20,051 bases of DNA, taken from DAOVRL01 sp964459805. Its GTDB lineage: Bacteria; Planctomycetota; Phycisphaerae; Sedimentisphaerales; Anaerobacaceae. The notes beneath the pieces were generated by a model. The model did not search any database and had not been told where the DNA came from. It worked only from the letters and a program-made list of their open reading frames with translations. Shown here one piece after another: positions 7,901 through 15,030 of this stretch. Both the position numbers and the translations under genes were made by a program. Within the stretch, counting starts at the first letter, position 1. Every line of letters begins with the position of its first letter. The stretch is taken from assembly GCA_964459805.1 (NCBI GenBank), contig CAYWOD010000043.1, positions 1 to 20,051 of the forward strand, read 5' to 3'.

Positions 7901-9319
7901 CTATTTATTTCTGGATTTCTTTTTCTTTTCTTTCTTGTTACCCTCCCGGATGTCCCAGGGCTGGAGAGGGAGGGGGTCGTATTTGGGGTTTGCATCTTTT
8001 TCGGGGAATCCGGCGGCGACTTTTTTCAACTTGGCCAGAGCGGCTTTGACCTTCGGGTCGTTGCTGTCGATGATGTTGTTCTTTTCCTGCGGATCGGCTT
8101 TTAGGTCGATCAGTTTTTCAGGCTTTCTATCTCTGTCGATGTAGAGTTTGTACTGCTTGTCACGGATGGCGCGGTCTCGGTACTGGTGTTTGTTGAAGAC
8201 ACGCCAGCCGTCGTCAACCTTTGTCGCGGAAGTGCCCCCGCCGCCCATCGTCATTATCCATTCTCTGGGAGAATCATCGGCTTTACCTAAGATTAGAGGA
8301 GCGAAGGATTTTCCATCGATGGTGTGTCCTTTGGGTAGTTTGGCGCCGGCCAATTCGCAGAAGGTCGGCAAGAGGTCGGTGAAGTCCACGAGGGCGTCGG
8401 TGACAACGCCGCGCCGGACCAGGCGAGGACAATTAACGACGAAAGGCTCACAGGCGCCCTTTTCGGAGGTTTTGCCCTTGGCCGAGCCGTTGTCGGTGGA
8501 CCATATAACGATTGTTTTTTGGCGCATTCCGTTCTCATTGAGGGCCTTGACGAGTTTGCCGACGAGGTAGTCCATATATTCGACCATCACCTTTTTATTG
8601 GAGACATCTTTCTGATGCGGCGTGGATGTAGTAGGCCCGTGGGTTAGGATCATCGGATAATAGATCATCATAGGTTTGCTTTTGTGTTTTTCGATGAAAT
8701 CGACGATGAAGCGGTTGCAGATATCGGGGCCGAATTGACCTTCGCAGGTTTTGCTCCCCTGTGCGGTGTGGATGTATGGGTCCCAATAGCGTTTGCCGCT
8801 GGGTGGGTTGCCCGTTTCGTAGCCGGTCCACACGCAGTAGTCGTCAAATCCCAGGTCGTTGAGGATTTTGGGCTGAATTCTAAAGTCGTTGATTTGCCAT
8901 TTTCCGGCGATGCAGGTGGCGTATCCTGCGGACTTGATGAGCTTTGCGATAGAGGGATTATACTTGGGGCTGAAATGGCAGCCCTTGCCCCAGCGGGGTA
9001 CGTCGTAGTGGTTGACCCACCCGTGACGGAAGGGATACTGACCGGTTAGAACGGTGGCGCGTGTGGGGACGCACTGCGGCATCGAGTAGGCATTGGTGAA
9101 ACGCATTCCTTTTGCCGCCAGGGCGTCTATGTTGGGCGTTTTGACCTGGTCGGCGCCGTAGCAGCTTATCATCTCTTTGCCGAGGTCGTCGGCCATAATG
9201 AAGACGATGTTTGGTTTGCGGACAGAGCGGTCCCGTGCGAGAACAGCGCCCGGCGTTACTAGCGCACCGGCGGCGAGACCTGCGGTCCTGAGAAACTCTC
9301 TTCTTGTTTGGTCAGTCAT
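7901..9319 (-). CDS. Tat-exported formylglycine-dependent sulfatase (arylsulfatase A-like)
   Basis: This 472-residue sulfatase hydrolyses sulfate esters outside the cytoplasm; in such bacteria the likely substrates are sulfated polysaccharides. The N-terminus carries a twin-arginine signal (TRREFLRTAGLAAGAL, residues 5-20). The sulfatase core starts with the metal-binding motif MADD (Asp44, Asp45). The activation motif is C83-V-P85-T-R87, so Cys83 needs conversion to formylglycine by a maturase not found in this window. A later STDNGS motif supplies further metal ligands. The C-terminus ends in a Lys-rich tail (KKEKKKKSRNK). ATG 9319 is preferred over a non-ATG extension to 9427 because it has GGAGG upstream and puts the Tat signal at the terminus. 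It follows the propeller gene by 83 bases on the same strand, so co-transcription is plausible. Exact substrate is unknown. Confidence 0.95.
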   Translation of the reverse strand: MTDQTRREFLRTAGLAAGALVTPGAVLARDRSVRKPNIVFIMADDLGKEMISCYGADQVKTPNIDALAAKGMRFTNAYSMPQCVPTRATVLTGQYPFRHGWVNHYDVPRWGKGCHFSPKYNPSIAKLIKSAGYATCIAGKWQINDFRIQPKILNDLGFDDYCVWTGYETGNPPSGKRYWDPYIHTAQGSKTCEGQFGPDICNRFIVDFIEKHKSKPMMIYYPMILTHGPTTSTPHQKDVSNKKVMVEYMDYLVGKLVKALNENGMRQKTIVIWSTDNGSAKGKTSEKGACEPFVVNCPRLVRRGVVTDALVDFTDLLPTFCELAGAKLPKGHTIDGKSFAPLILGKADDSPREWIMTMGGGGTSATKVDDGWRVFNKHQYRDRAIRDKQYKLYIDRDRKPEKLIDLKADPQEKNNIIDSNDPKVKAALAKLKKVAAGFPEKDANPKYDPLPLQPWDIREGNKKEKKKKSRNK

Positions 9320-9402
9320 ATTGCTTTTGAACCTCCAATCCTGAACAATACATAAGACGGCGGACGAACTCGATATTGCTTTTGCGCGAGAGCCAAACCG
9401 CC

Positions 9403-10629
9403 CTACCTGGCTTTTATGTCGTAGCACATCAGGGCGTTACCGTGACGGATGTAGAGGCGGCCGTCGGAGATGGCCGGATGTCCCCAGTGCTCGTTGGTGC
9501 CCTTGGTTATCTTGAACGAGCCGACCATATCGTAGCCTGTGGGGTTGATTTTTATCAGTCCGACCGTGCCGCCGCGCTCACCGTAGCCGTACAGCATCCC
9601 ATCGACGTAGATGACAGCGCCTTTGCCGACGAGCTTATCGGAGAATTTGACGTCTCCGGTGGCCAGCTCGAGGCAGGTCCAGTTGCCGCGATTACTGGCG
9701 CCGTGAATGTGGCCATCGACCAGTACGACGCCTCCGTGATGAACGTCCAGGGACTTCTCGGACCATTTCTTCGAAGAGGTGGTTCCGTCCGTGGAGAGCT
9801 CGAACATGTGGCCTCCGTGACGGTAGCCGTTGGTGACGTACATTAAGCCGTTCTCGTAGGCCGGGGTTACGGCGCTTATGTCGTAGCTGACCTTATTGGG
9901 ATGGCGCCAATAGACTTTGCCGCTTTTCATATCGATGCCTACGATGGAGGCCTCGACCATAGTGAGGATAAGGCGGGTGGGGCCTCTGTTTATGACGGCG
10001 GGTGAGCAGTATGCGGAGCGTTCGCCGAGGCCCTTTGTGGTCCATATTGTTTTTCCGGTCATTTTGTCGAGGGCGACAACGGTAGCGTCTTTGCCGCCGG
10101 GCGTACATATCGCTTTTTCTCCGTCGATGAGGACGGACTCGGCGATGCCCCAGCGGATATTCTTTCCCTGAAACTCGTTTGCCGTGTCTCTGTGCCAGAT
10201 ATGTTCGCCGGTTTTAGCATTGTGGCAGGCGATGCGGCCCTGGCCGGACATAAGATAGAGACGGTCGCCGTCGATAGTCGGTGTGGTTCGGCTGCCGGGC
10301 TGGGAGCCTTTCCATTCGGGTCCATAATTGACCTTCCATTTTGGCTTTCCGTTGAGGTCAAAGGCAAAGAGGATGCCGTCCGAGCCTATCAGACCGGTGG
10401 TATAGACGATGCCATCTGCGACGGCAACGGAGGAATAACCTTTTCCCAGGCCCTTGAAGGACCATAATTCCTTCGGTCCGGCGTCGGGCCATTTTTTCAT
10501 CAGGCCTGTTTCGGGGGATTGGCCATCGCGAGTGGGGCCGCGGAACTGGGGCCAATCGACGGCGAAGAGGGTCGAGCCGGTCCATAAAATGACAGACGCG
10601 ACGATGCCGATTCTCTTGAGATAATTCAT
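9403..10629 (-). CDS. Exported PQQ-like beta-propeller repeat protein
   Basis: This is a 408-residue secreted or periplasmic protein. A signal peptide (about 1-23, ending LFA) is followed at once by DWPQFRGP, a common opening of planctomycete/verrucomicrobial PQQ-like propellers. About seven blades follow, with repeated motifs such as GxxLYxxSGxGRIxxxNAKTGExxW, VVALDKMTGKTIW and VGIDMKSGKVYW, the tryptophan-docking pattern of BamB/quinoprotein propellers. No calcium/PQQ-dehydrogenase active-site set is evident, so enzymatic activity should not be assumed. ATG 10629 is chosen over TTG 10656 because AAGGAAGG sits just upstream and the signal peptide then begins correctly. It lies upstream of the sulfatase on the same strand. 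Its role, perhaps scaffold or binding protein, is inferred. Confidence 0.9.
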   Translation of the reverse strand: MNYLKRIGIVASVILWTGSTLFAVDWPQFRGPTRDGQSPETGLMKKWPDAGPKELWSFKGLGKGYSSVAVADGIVYTTGLIGSDGILFAFDLNGKPKWKVNYGPEWKGSQPGSRTTPTIDGDRLYLMSGQGRIACHNAKTGEHIWHRDTANEFQGKNIRWGIAESVLIDGEKAICTPGGKDATVVALDKMTGKTIWTTKGLGERSAYCSPAVINRGPTRLILTMVEASIVGIDMKSGKVYWRHPNKVSYDISAVTPAYENGLMYVTNGYRHGGHMFELSTDGTTSSKKWSEKSLDVHHGGVVLVDGHIHGASNRGNWTCLELATGDVKFSDKLVGKGAVIYVDGMLYGYGERGGTVGLIKINPTGYDMVGSFKITKGTNEHWGHPAISDGRLYIRHGNALMCYDIKAR

Positions 10630-10646
10630 TTGTTCACCTTCCTTTT

Positions 10647-10670
10647 CGCTCTTCAATCAATAAAAGAGCG
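10647..10670. promoter_or_regulatory. Perfect 7-bp inverted repeat ahead of the propeller gene
   Basis: CGCTCTT (10647-10653) and AAGAGCG (10664-10670) flank a 10-base AT-rich loop. In the minus-strand mRNA this stem would end just before the AAGGAAGG ribosome site of the 408-residue propeller protein. A TTGTCA hexamer sits just upstream, but no convincing -10 box is seen. It could be an operator or a leader hairpin affecting translation. No U-tract follows, so a terminator is less likely. Confidence 0.42.
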
Positions 10671-10765
10671 TTTAATTGACAAGCTCCGTACCGAAGCGAA
10701 CCGGTCACAACCTCGTTAAGCGAGACTGGCCCGCCAAGCTTTTTGAGCTGCGACATTAGAGTCTC

Positions 10766-10790
10766 GCCAAATCAGGATACCTGATTCGGC
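10766..10790. repeat. Strong hairpin beside the gene remnant
   Basis: GCC-A-AATCAGG / ATA / CCTGATT-C-GGC forms a 7-bp perfect stem plus three further pairs past one mismatch, with a 3-base loop. No T run follows on either strand. It lies about 40 bases left of the pseudogene remnant. It may be the scar or border of a degraded gene or an old terminator; nothing else is recognisable in 10671-10828. Confidence 0.4.
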
Positions 10791-10828
10791 AGTGTAATGC
10801 AACCGGGTTGTTGATTTTGTTTTTCCGG

Positions 10829-11055
10829 CGTCGTCCGTGCCTGATGAGTGTCAACGGCAAGGAGAAGCGAGGCGAGGTCCTTGGCGAGACGACGGGCGGG
10901 TTCATGCCAGGCGACTTAGGGTGGAGGACGTACGGTCCGGTCGAGCTTGCGAAGGGGCGGAACCTGGTTCGGATATGCACCCGTGTTATCTGCCGGACGG
11001 GGGGATGTGTTTTATCTCGACACGGTGCGAGCGGGGGACTCTTTGCGACGGGCCA
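10829..11055 (+). pseudogene. Remnant of an exported HZS-alpha-like / carbohydrate-binding propeller gene
   Basis: Two reading-frame pieces abut on the plus strand. Piece A (about 10829-10975) reads like a secreted carbohydrate-binding-type beta-sandwich segment (SVNGKEKRGEVLGETTGGF, then GWRTYGPVELAKGRNLVRI). Piece B (10972-11055, shifted frame) reads DMHPCYLPDGGMCFISTRCE followed by RGTLCDGP. From memory this matches the conserved Cys-containing motif of planctomycete proteins annotated with a hydrazine-synthase-alpha middle domain. The A/B junction falls at about 10970-10975 with a frame change, consistent with a large internal deletion. No start signal or long frame remains, and a hairpin follows at once. 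Orientation is opposite to both flanking genes. The frames are seen; the family link is recall and needs a search. Confidence 0.5.
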
Positions 11056-11059
11056 TCCC

Positions 11060-11076
11060 CAAGCCCTTTGGGCTTG
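11060..11076 (-). terminator. Hairpin after the giant methyltransferase-propeller gene
   Basis: CAAGCCC-TTT-GGGCTTG is a perfect 7-bp stem with a 3-base loop, 40 bases past the stop codon at 11117. No T run follows on the minus strand, so it would be a factor-dependent or merely protective 3' end at best. It also marks the right edge of the pseudogene remnant. Confidence 0.32.
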
Positions 11077-11116
11077 AGGCTGCCACCGAGTTGCGTGTGC
11101 GTCAGTTAGCCCTTCC

Positions 11117-14100
11117 TTATGGTTGGGCCTTTGTTTGGTGAAGACCGGCGAGGCAGAGTAATTTTCCGTTTTTGAGGGAGATGTAAAGGTGGCTGTTTGC
11201 GGCGGCCATGCCGTCGAAGACGGGCTGCGAGTCGAGCTTGTATTCGGCGAGTTTTTTGCCGGTCGATGCCGATACGGCCCATAGAATAGCGCCGCCCTTC
11301 TTGCCTCTCCAGGTGGCCAGGGCTTCGGCGGGGTTCTCGAGTACAAGGGCCGCCTCGGCGCTCGGGCCCTCTGCCTTGATAATATCGGGTGGGCCTGCGA
11401 TGAACATGGTTTTGTCCGCGACAACCATTGCGGTAACAAACAACGGCAGCTTTGCAGTCCAGCGATACTCAAGAGCTGGGGGAGCGGGGGCCCGCTGTCT
11501 CTTCGTTCCGCCCTTGCCCGGGGCCTGTTTCGGAGTCTTTGCTGCGTCGATATTCTTGGGGCGGGGGTTTCTGTCAAAAGCGAAAAGCTGATATTGTTCC
11601 CCGCCTCGCCACTGGCCGGTGTTTCCGCCGACATACCGGTTGCGCCCGTAGCCGAAGACCGATGATTCGTCGTAAGAGAGTATTCGGCCCGAGGGGACTG
11701 TGTTGCCGACTTTCCACCAGGCACTCCAGTGGGAAAGGAATTGGTCGTTTACGACCCAGTAGGCGCGGTGCCACCAGGAATCATCCAGAAAACCGATTGG
11801 AGTAAAGAGGTGCACCCCCGTGGCCGTTTGGTCTCCTGTGGCAAAGTCCACCTTCATGTGGCGCATATAGATATCTGTGCCGTCGGTCGAAAGGATATCA
11901 GACAAGACTCCTCGCATCTCCTTGCCGGCCTCGGCTGGCTGTTTGCCTTTATCTGGATCCGGGGAGTACACAACCGTTTGGGATATTTTCCTGCCGGTTT
12001 GCGGTTCGAGGCGATAGACGTAAATCCCTCCATCGAGATAAGAGGAACGGCCGGCAGTGACAATGAGGACATCGTCCTTGACGAGGACGCTGCCGTGGAC
12101 CGGCCAGACGGATTCGAGCTGGCCGTTGACGAATGTCCGGCGATCTTCGGGGGCCGCACGAAAGCGCCATACGAGCTTGCCGTTGGAAGCGAGCAAGGCA
12201 TAAACCCAACCGTCCGCCGAGCCGAAGAGCACAAGGCCATTATGAACTGTTGGCGCCGAATCGACGCGTCCGCCGGAGGTGTAACTCCAGAGGGTGCTTC
12301 CGTACTCGGTGTCGAGAGCATAAACCGTGTGTGTGTCAACAGACGCCACAAACACCCTGCCATCGGCGGCGGTGACGCTTGAGAGCCGGCCTCCAATGTC
12401 CGCTTGCCATGCCTGCTCAAGCCGGGCGGGGAGATGCGCTTTTGTTATTCCGCTTCGCGTTGAATCGTGCCTGTAGGTCGGCCAGTCTGTGGATTTGGGA
12501 CGTGTGGATTTTGCTTCTGAAGCCCGCAGATAAGCAGGGCCTTTTTCGAATCGGGTGTCTTTTAGAGGCTTGGGTGCGGCCTTGCGGTCGGCAGCGAGGG
12601 CGTAGAAGCCGTTTAGCTTTGTCTTGAGGTTGCAGGCGCAGGAATCCGGGGGGGCATAAAGCAGCCCGTTTGCGGGCATTATGCCGTACTGGCAGGTCCC
12701 GCGGACCCAATAGTTCCGCCAGATCTCGCCGGAGGTGACGTCAATGAACTGCACGCCCTGGGCGCCCAGGATTATGAAGCGATCCGTTGCCTTGTTGCGA
12801 TAACAGCGGTGGTGCATATATCCTCTTGCGGTCGGGATTTGTCTTTCGATGGTCCCGGTGAGCGGGTCAAGGCCGGTCCGTTCAAGCTGCTTGCCCTTAG
12901 TCCATACCAGCTCGTTGATCACAAAGACATCAGGCGGGGAATTGTAACCTGCCGACGCCGAACCGGCCCACAACTGCTTGCCGTCTTTTACGGAAAACGC
13001 AGTCATCTTTTTGAAATTGGCGTAGTAGGCTACCTTATCCTCAACAACTAATGTCGGCGATTCCCAGCCGACTTCGTGGCCTTTCAGTTCGGTCTCTATC
13101 GGCGCACGCCACAGCTCATCTGCTGTATCGATGTTGAGACAGAATAGAGTATTCTTTGTCTGGTAGAATAGTCGATTGTTCTGAGCGGCGATGGTGGGAT
13201 GGACGAGCGGGCCGATTTTTTTGCGCCAGAGGACCTTATTGCGTGAGGCATCCGCTACGACGATAGTACGGACGCCTGGTGCGGGTTTTAGGCCTCGTCT
13301 GATGTCGGACTCAAGCTGAGCGGTGGTTTGCGGCTGCGTATCTATGAGCAGTATGAGCTTGTCCCCAAGGTGCAGGATCTGGCGTGTATTTTCTGTGCCG
13401 TTATAGACCCATAGCGTCTTACCGGTTGCGGCGTCAAGCGCCCTAACCGGGGCCTCAATGCCGTCAGTAACATAGACGCGGGTCTGGGCGGCCACGAGCC
13501 TAAAGGCCAAATCCGGAGGTCCGGAACGGAAGCGGCGGAGGTGGTCGGCCCAGGACTTGACGGGCCTTTTCCACAAGATAACTCCGTTGAAGGCATCCCG
13601 TGCTACAAGATACCACTGGGCCGGGAGGCGAATGTCCGCCTTTGGGCCTTCGTCGATGATGTAGAAGAGGCGACCCTGCGCCGAGACTACGGCACTGACG
13701 CTGGCGAGCTGTTCGTGGGCCCTCGCAAATTTGGGCGCTCCAAGCCATTGGATGTGCCGCGGCGGGCCGACAACCGTATCCTGCGAAACGGCATTATTGT
13801 TCGCACCGTGCAGATAATGCGTCCATTCATCAATCTGGTCGGGCCAGGGCTTGACTGTCTTTTCCCACCTGTCGCCCTTCTTGATATAGGCGGCGCCATT
13901 GGGGGCCAGGACGCGCATCATCTCATCGGCCGATACTTTGCCGGGATCTTCCGATACAATCAGGTTGACAAGGTTGTCGGTGTAGGGCAGATGCTCGCCG
14001 TCGAAGGTATCAACGGAGACTTTGCCGTAGGCGCCAACCGAGCGAATGTACTCGCGGGCCTTTCGGATTTTTGCGGCATCGGTGTCGAGGCCGTGGACGA

Positions 14101-14308
14101 GGTAGCCGTCGCCGGCGCACAGGGCTGCCGTCAGCTTGCCGTCCCTGCATCCGAGGACAACAACCAGGCCGCCTTTGACTGCGGTGGCCTTTAGAATCTT
14201 CGCGGCTGTTTGCTTGGGGTCGGCGAGCGAATTGGCTGCCAAAATTGATGTGAGCAGATACAGACTTAAAACTACGGCTTTGCGACCTGCGTCAGATGTT
14301 TTGTACAT
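11117..14308 (-). CDS. Exported methyltransferase-like domain fused to PQQ-like beta-propeller(s)
   Basis: This is a 1063-residue protein. A signal peptide spans about residues 1-29 (hydrophobic AVVLSLYLLTSILA). A Rossmann-like class I methyltransferase fold follows (about 32-146): motif I reads VVVLGCRDGKLT (50-60), an acidic GLD follows, then the VSEDP and MMRVLAPNG segments of motifs IV/V. Motif I lacks the full GxGxG, so SAM binding is doubtful. A linker contains DQIDEWTHYLHGANNN (158-172). From about 175 to the end are many propeller blades (for example VRALDAATGKTLWVYNG, TVYALDTEYGSTLWSY, WVYALLASNGKLVWRF), probably two propellers, with a Pro/Lys-rich insert near 970-1000. ATG 14308 has AAGGAGAAGG upstream; the longer TTG-type ORF has no signal peptide. 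Function is unknown. The architecture resembles other planctomycete secreted proteins as I recall them. Confidence 0.88.
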   Translation of the reverse strand: MYKTSDAGRKAVVLSLYLLTSILAANSLADPKQTAAKILKATAVKGGLVVVLGCRDGKLTAALCAGDGYLVHGLDTDAAKIRKAREYIRSVGAYGKVSVDTFDGEHLPYTDNLVNLIVSEDPGKVSADEMMRVLAPNGAAYIKKGDRWEKTVKPWPDQIDEWTHYLHGANNNAVSQDTVVGPPRHIQWLGAPKFARAHEQLASVSAVVSAQGRLFYIIDEGPKADIRLPAQWYLVARDAFNGVILWKRPVKSWADHLRRFRSGPPDLAFRLVAAQTRVYVTDGIEAPVRALDAATGKTLWVYNGTENTRQILHLGDKLILLIDTQPQTTAQLESDIRRGLKPAPGVRTIVVADASRNKVLWRKKIGPLVHPTIAAQNNRLFYQTKNTLFCLNIDTADELWRAPIETELKGHEVGWESPTLVVEDKVAYYANFKKMTAFSVKDGKQLWAGSASAGYNSPPDVFVINELVWTKGKQLERTGLDPLTGTIERQIPTARGYMHHRCYRNKATDRFIILGAQGVQFIDVTSGEIWRNYWVRGTCQYGIMPANGLLYAPPDSCACNLKTKLNGFYALAADRKAAPKPLKDTRFEKGPAYLRASEAKSTRPKSTDWPTYRHDSTRSGITKAHLPARLEQAWQADIGGRLSSVTAADGRVFVASVDTHTVYALDTEYGSTLWSYTSGGRVDSAPTVHNGLVLFGSADGWVYALLASNGKLVWRFRAAPEDRRTFVNGQLESVWPVHGSVLVKDDVLIVTAGRSSYLDGGIYVYRLEPQTGRKISQTVVYSPDPDKGKQPAEAGKEMRGVLSDILSTDGTDIYMRHMKVDFATGDQTATGVHLFTPIGFLDDSWWHRAYWVVNDQFLSHWSAWWKVGNTVPSGRILSYDESSVFGYGRNRYVGGNTGQWRGGEQYQLFAFDRNPRPKNIDAAKTPKQAPGKGGTKRQRAPAPPALEYRWTAKLPLFVTAMVVADKTMFIAGPPDIIKAEGPSAEAALVLENPAEALATWRGKKGGAILWAVSASTGKKLAEYKLDSQPVFDGMAAANSHLYISLKNGKLLCLAGLHQTKAQP

Positions 14309-14484
14309 AACCTTCTCCTTTTTCCTGTAGAGTCTGTTGTACTTCTGTAGGGCCCAATACCGACTGAGCTCTTCCAACAAGATACCAAATGTATTTGGGG
14401 GGATGCAAGTGTCTTGAGAATATATTGTCTCTTTACAATACGGATGAAGGTTGTTTTGATAGGTTGGATAATCGAGGATTGGAA
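14309..14484. other. Leader/intergenic stretch with a palindrome, no gene seen
   Basis: This is an AT-richer non-coding stretch between the giant minus-strand gene and the small plus-strand ORF. It contains the ribosome site of the giant gene (AAGGAGAAGG), a near-perfect CCAAAT-GT-ATTTGG palindrome and weak promoter-like hexamers on both strands. No RNA gene or conserved frame is recognisable. Confidence 0.5.
14385..14398. promoter_or_regulatory. Candidate operator palindrome upstream of the giant gene
   Basis: CCAAAT (14385-14390) and ATTTGG (14393-14398) form a 12/14 palindrome with GT at the centre. On the minus strand it lies between weak promoter-like boxes TTGCAT and GTATCT spaced by 17 bases, about 75-90 bases before the 14308 start. 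Regulatory use is inferred only. Confidence 0.3.
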
Positions 14485-14745
14485 ATGAAAAGGCAAAGTT
14501 TAGTGGCTGCATCTTTGTTGGTGGCGTGCTTTGTATTACTTGGCCCGCTTGCAATGGTAACGTGGGGGCGGGAAGGTGCTCGTGAAAGAACGGGTAATCT
14601 CAACCGGCCCAGAGAGTTGTGGCGGTCGTTGCAGGAGCTTCCGAGAGGCGTGCCGGCACCGGCTTGCGCCCGTCATGCGGCGCGGGGGCACGAGGAAGTC
14701 AAAAACATTAAGGTCAAGATCGTTAGAATCGGCCGGCGCCATTAG
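14485..14745 (+). CDS. Small hypothetical secreted protein, possibly a gene remnant
   Basis: This is an 86-residue frame whose start has GAGG about 8 bases upstream. The first 28 residues look like a real signal peptide: basic MKRQ, then a hydrophobic run SLVAASLLVACFVLLGPLA. The rest is Arg/Pro-rich and low in recognisable structure (for example NRPRELWRSLQELPRGVPAP), which is more like antisense or degraded sequence. I recognise no family. It may be the 5' end of a gene whose body was lost. It is divergent from the giant propeller gene and convergent with tRNA-Val. Confidence 0.35.
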   Translation: MKRQSLVAASLLVACFVLLGPLAMVTWGREGARERTGNLNRPRELWRSLQELPRGVPAPACARHAARGHEEVKNIKVKIVRIGRRH

Positions 14746-14851
14746 CAGGTTACCGGTCAGGCTGTAGTTCATGCGGACGGTTTTGGTGTCGGCCTGAACC
14801 GTGATACCAGCGTCCGGAGCGAAATGCCAATTGTCCTCGGATGCGCTCTAA
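14746..14851 (-). other. Non-coding or degraded stretch beside tRNA-Val
   Basis: On the minus strand a stop-free frame from the tRNA 3' end runs into the small ORF. It reads like folded protein at first (DNWHFAPDAGITVQADTKTV, then MNYSLTGNLLMAPAD) and then dissolves into Arg/Pro-rich sequence. There is no start signal. It may be a fragment of a lost gene; I cannot name a family. Confidence 0.25.
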
Positions 14852-14926
14852 TGGGCGATACAGGACTCGAACCTGTGACCTCACGGGTGTGATCCGTGCG
14901 CTCTAAGCCAACTGAGCTAATCGCCC
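14852..14926 (-). tRNA. tRNA-Val (anticodon CAC)
   Basis: A complete 75-base cloverleaf is visible. The acceptor is GGGCGAT/ATCGCCC with discriminator A, the D arm is GCTC-AGTTGGCTTA-GAGC, the anticodon stem CACGG/CCGTG carries loop ATCACAC (anticodon CAC, plus-strand 14889-14891), and the T arm is ACAGG-TTCGAGT-CCTGT. CCA is not encoded. It reads GUG codons and has a near-consensus promoter of its own. Confidence 0.97.
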
Positions 14927-14938
14927 GTTACCGGTCAT

Positions 14939-14968
14939 ATTAAAATCATTGGCAGGGGCATCTGTCAA
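14939..14968 (-). promoter_or_regulatory. Promoter of tRNA-Val
   Basis: On the minus strand a perfect -35 TTGACA (14968-14963) is followed after 18 bases by TTTAAT (14944-14939). The implied start (about 14932) lies a few bases before the mature tRNA end, matching the arrangement seen for tRNA-Leu in this window. Confidence 0.7.
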
Positions 14969-15030
14969 GCTTGAATCGCAAATTCGGTCGATGGCGATGC
15001 AGACGTCCGATAAAGATAACTTCTCGATAA

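Noticed and set aside
11078..11092. 14-base string shared with 19952-19966 (GGCTGCCACCGAGT)
   Set aside because: A 14-base match is expected about once by chance in a window this size, the flanks do not match, and one copy encodes the LGGS end of a partial protein.
10830..11110. Group II intron or structured RNA suggested by the GTACGGTCCGG-type string
   Set aside because: No domain V consensus or reverse transcriptase is present, and the sequence reads better as two protein-coding remnants.
10756..11724. 322-codon minus-strand frame overlapping the end of the giant propeller gene
   Set aside because: It is Pro/Arg/Ser-rich, has no ribosome site or signal, and shares most of its length with the well-supported propeller frame; it is a shadow of that gene.
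14852..14926. Attachment site for an integrative element at tRNA-Val or tRNA-Leu
   Set aside because: No second copy of either tRNA 3' end, no integrase and no phage genes are present in the window.
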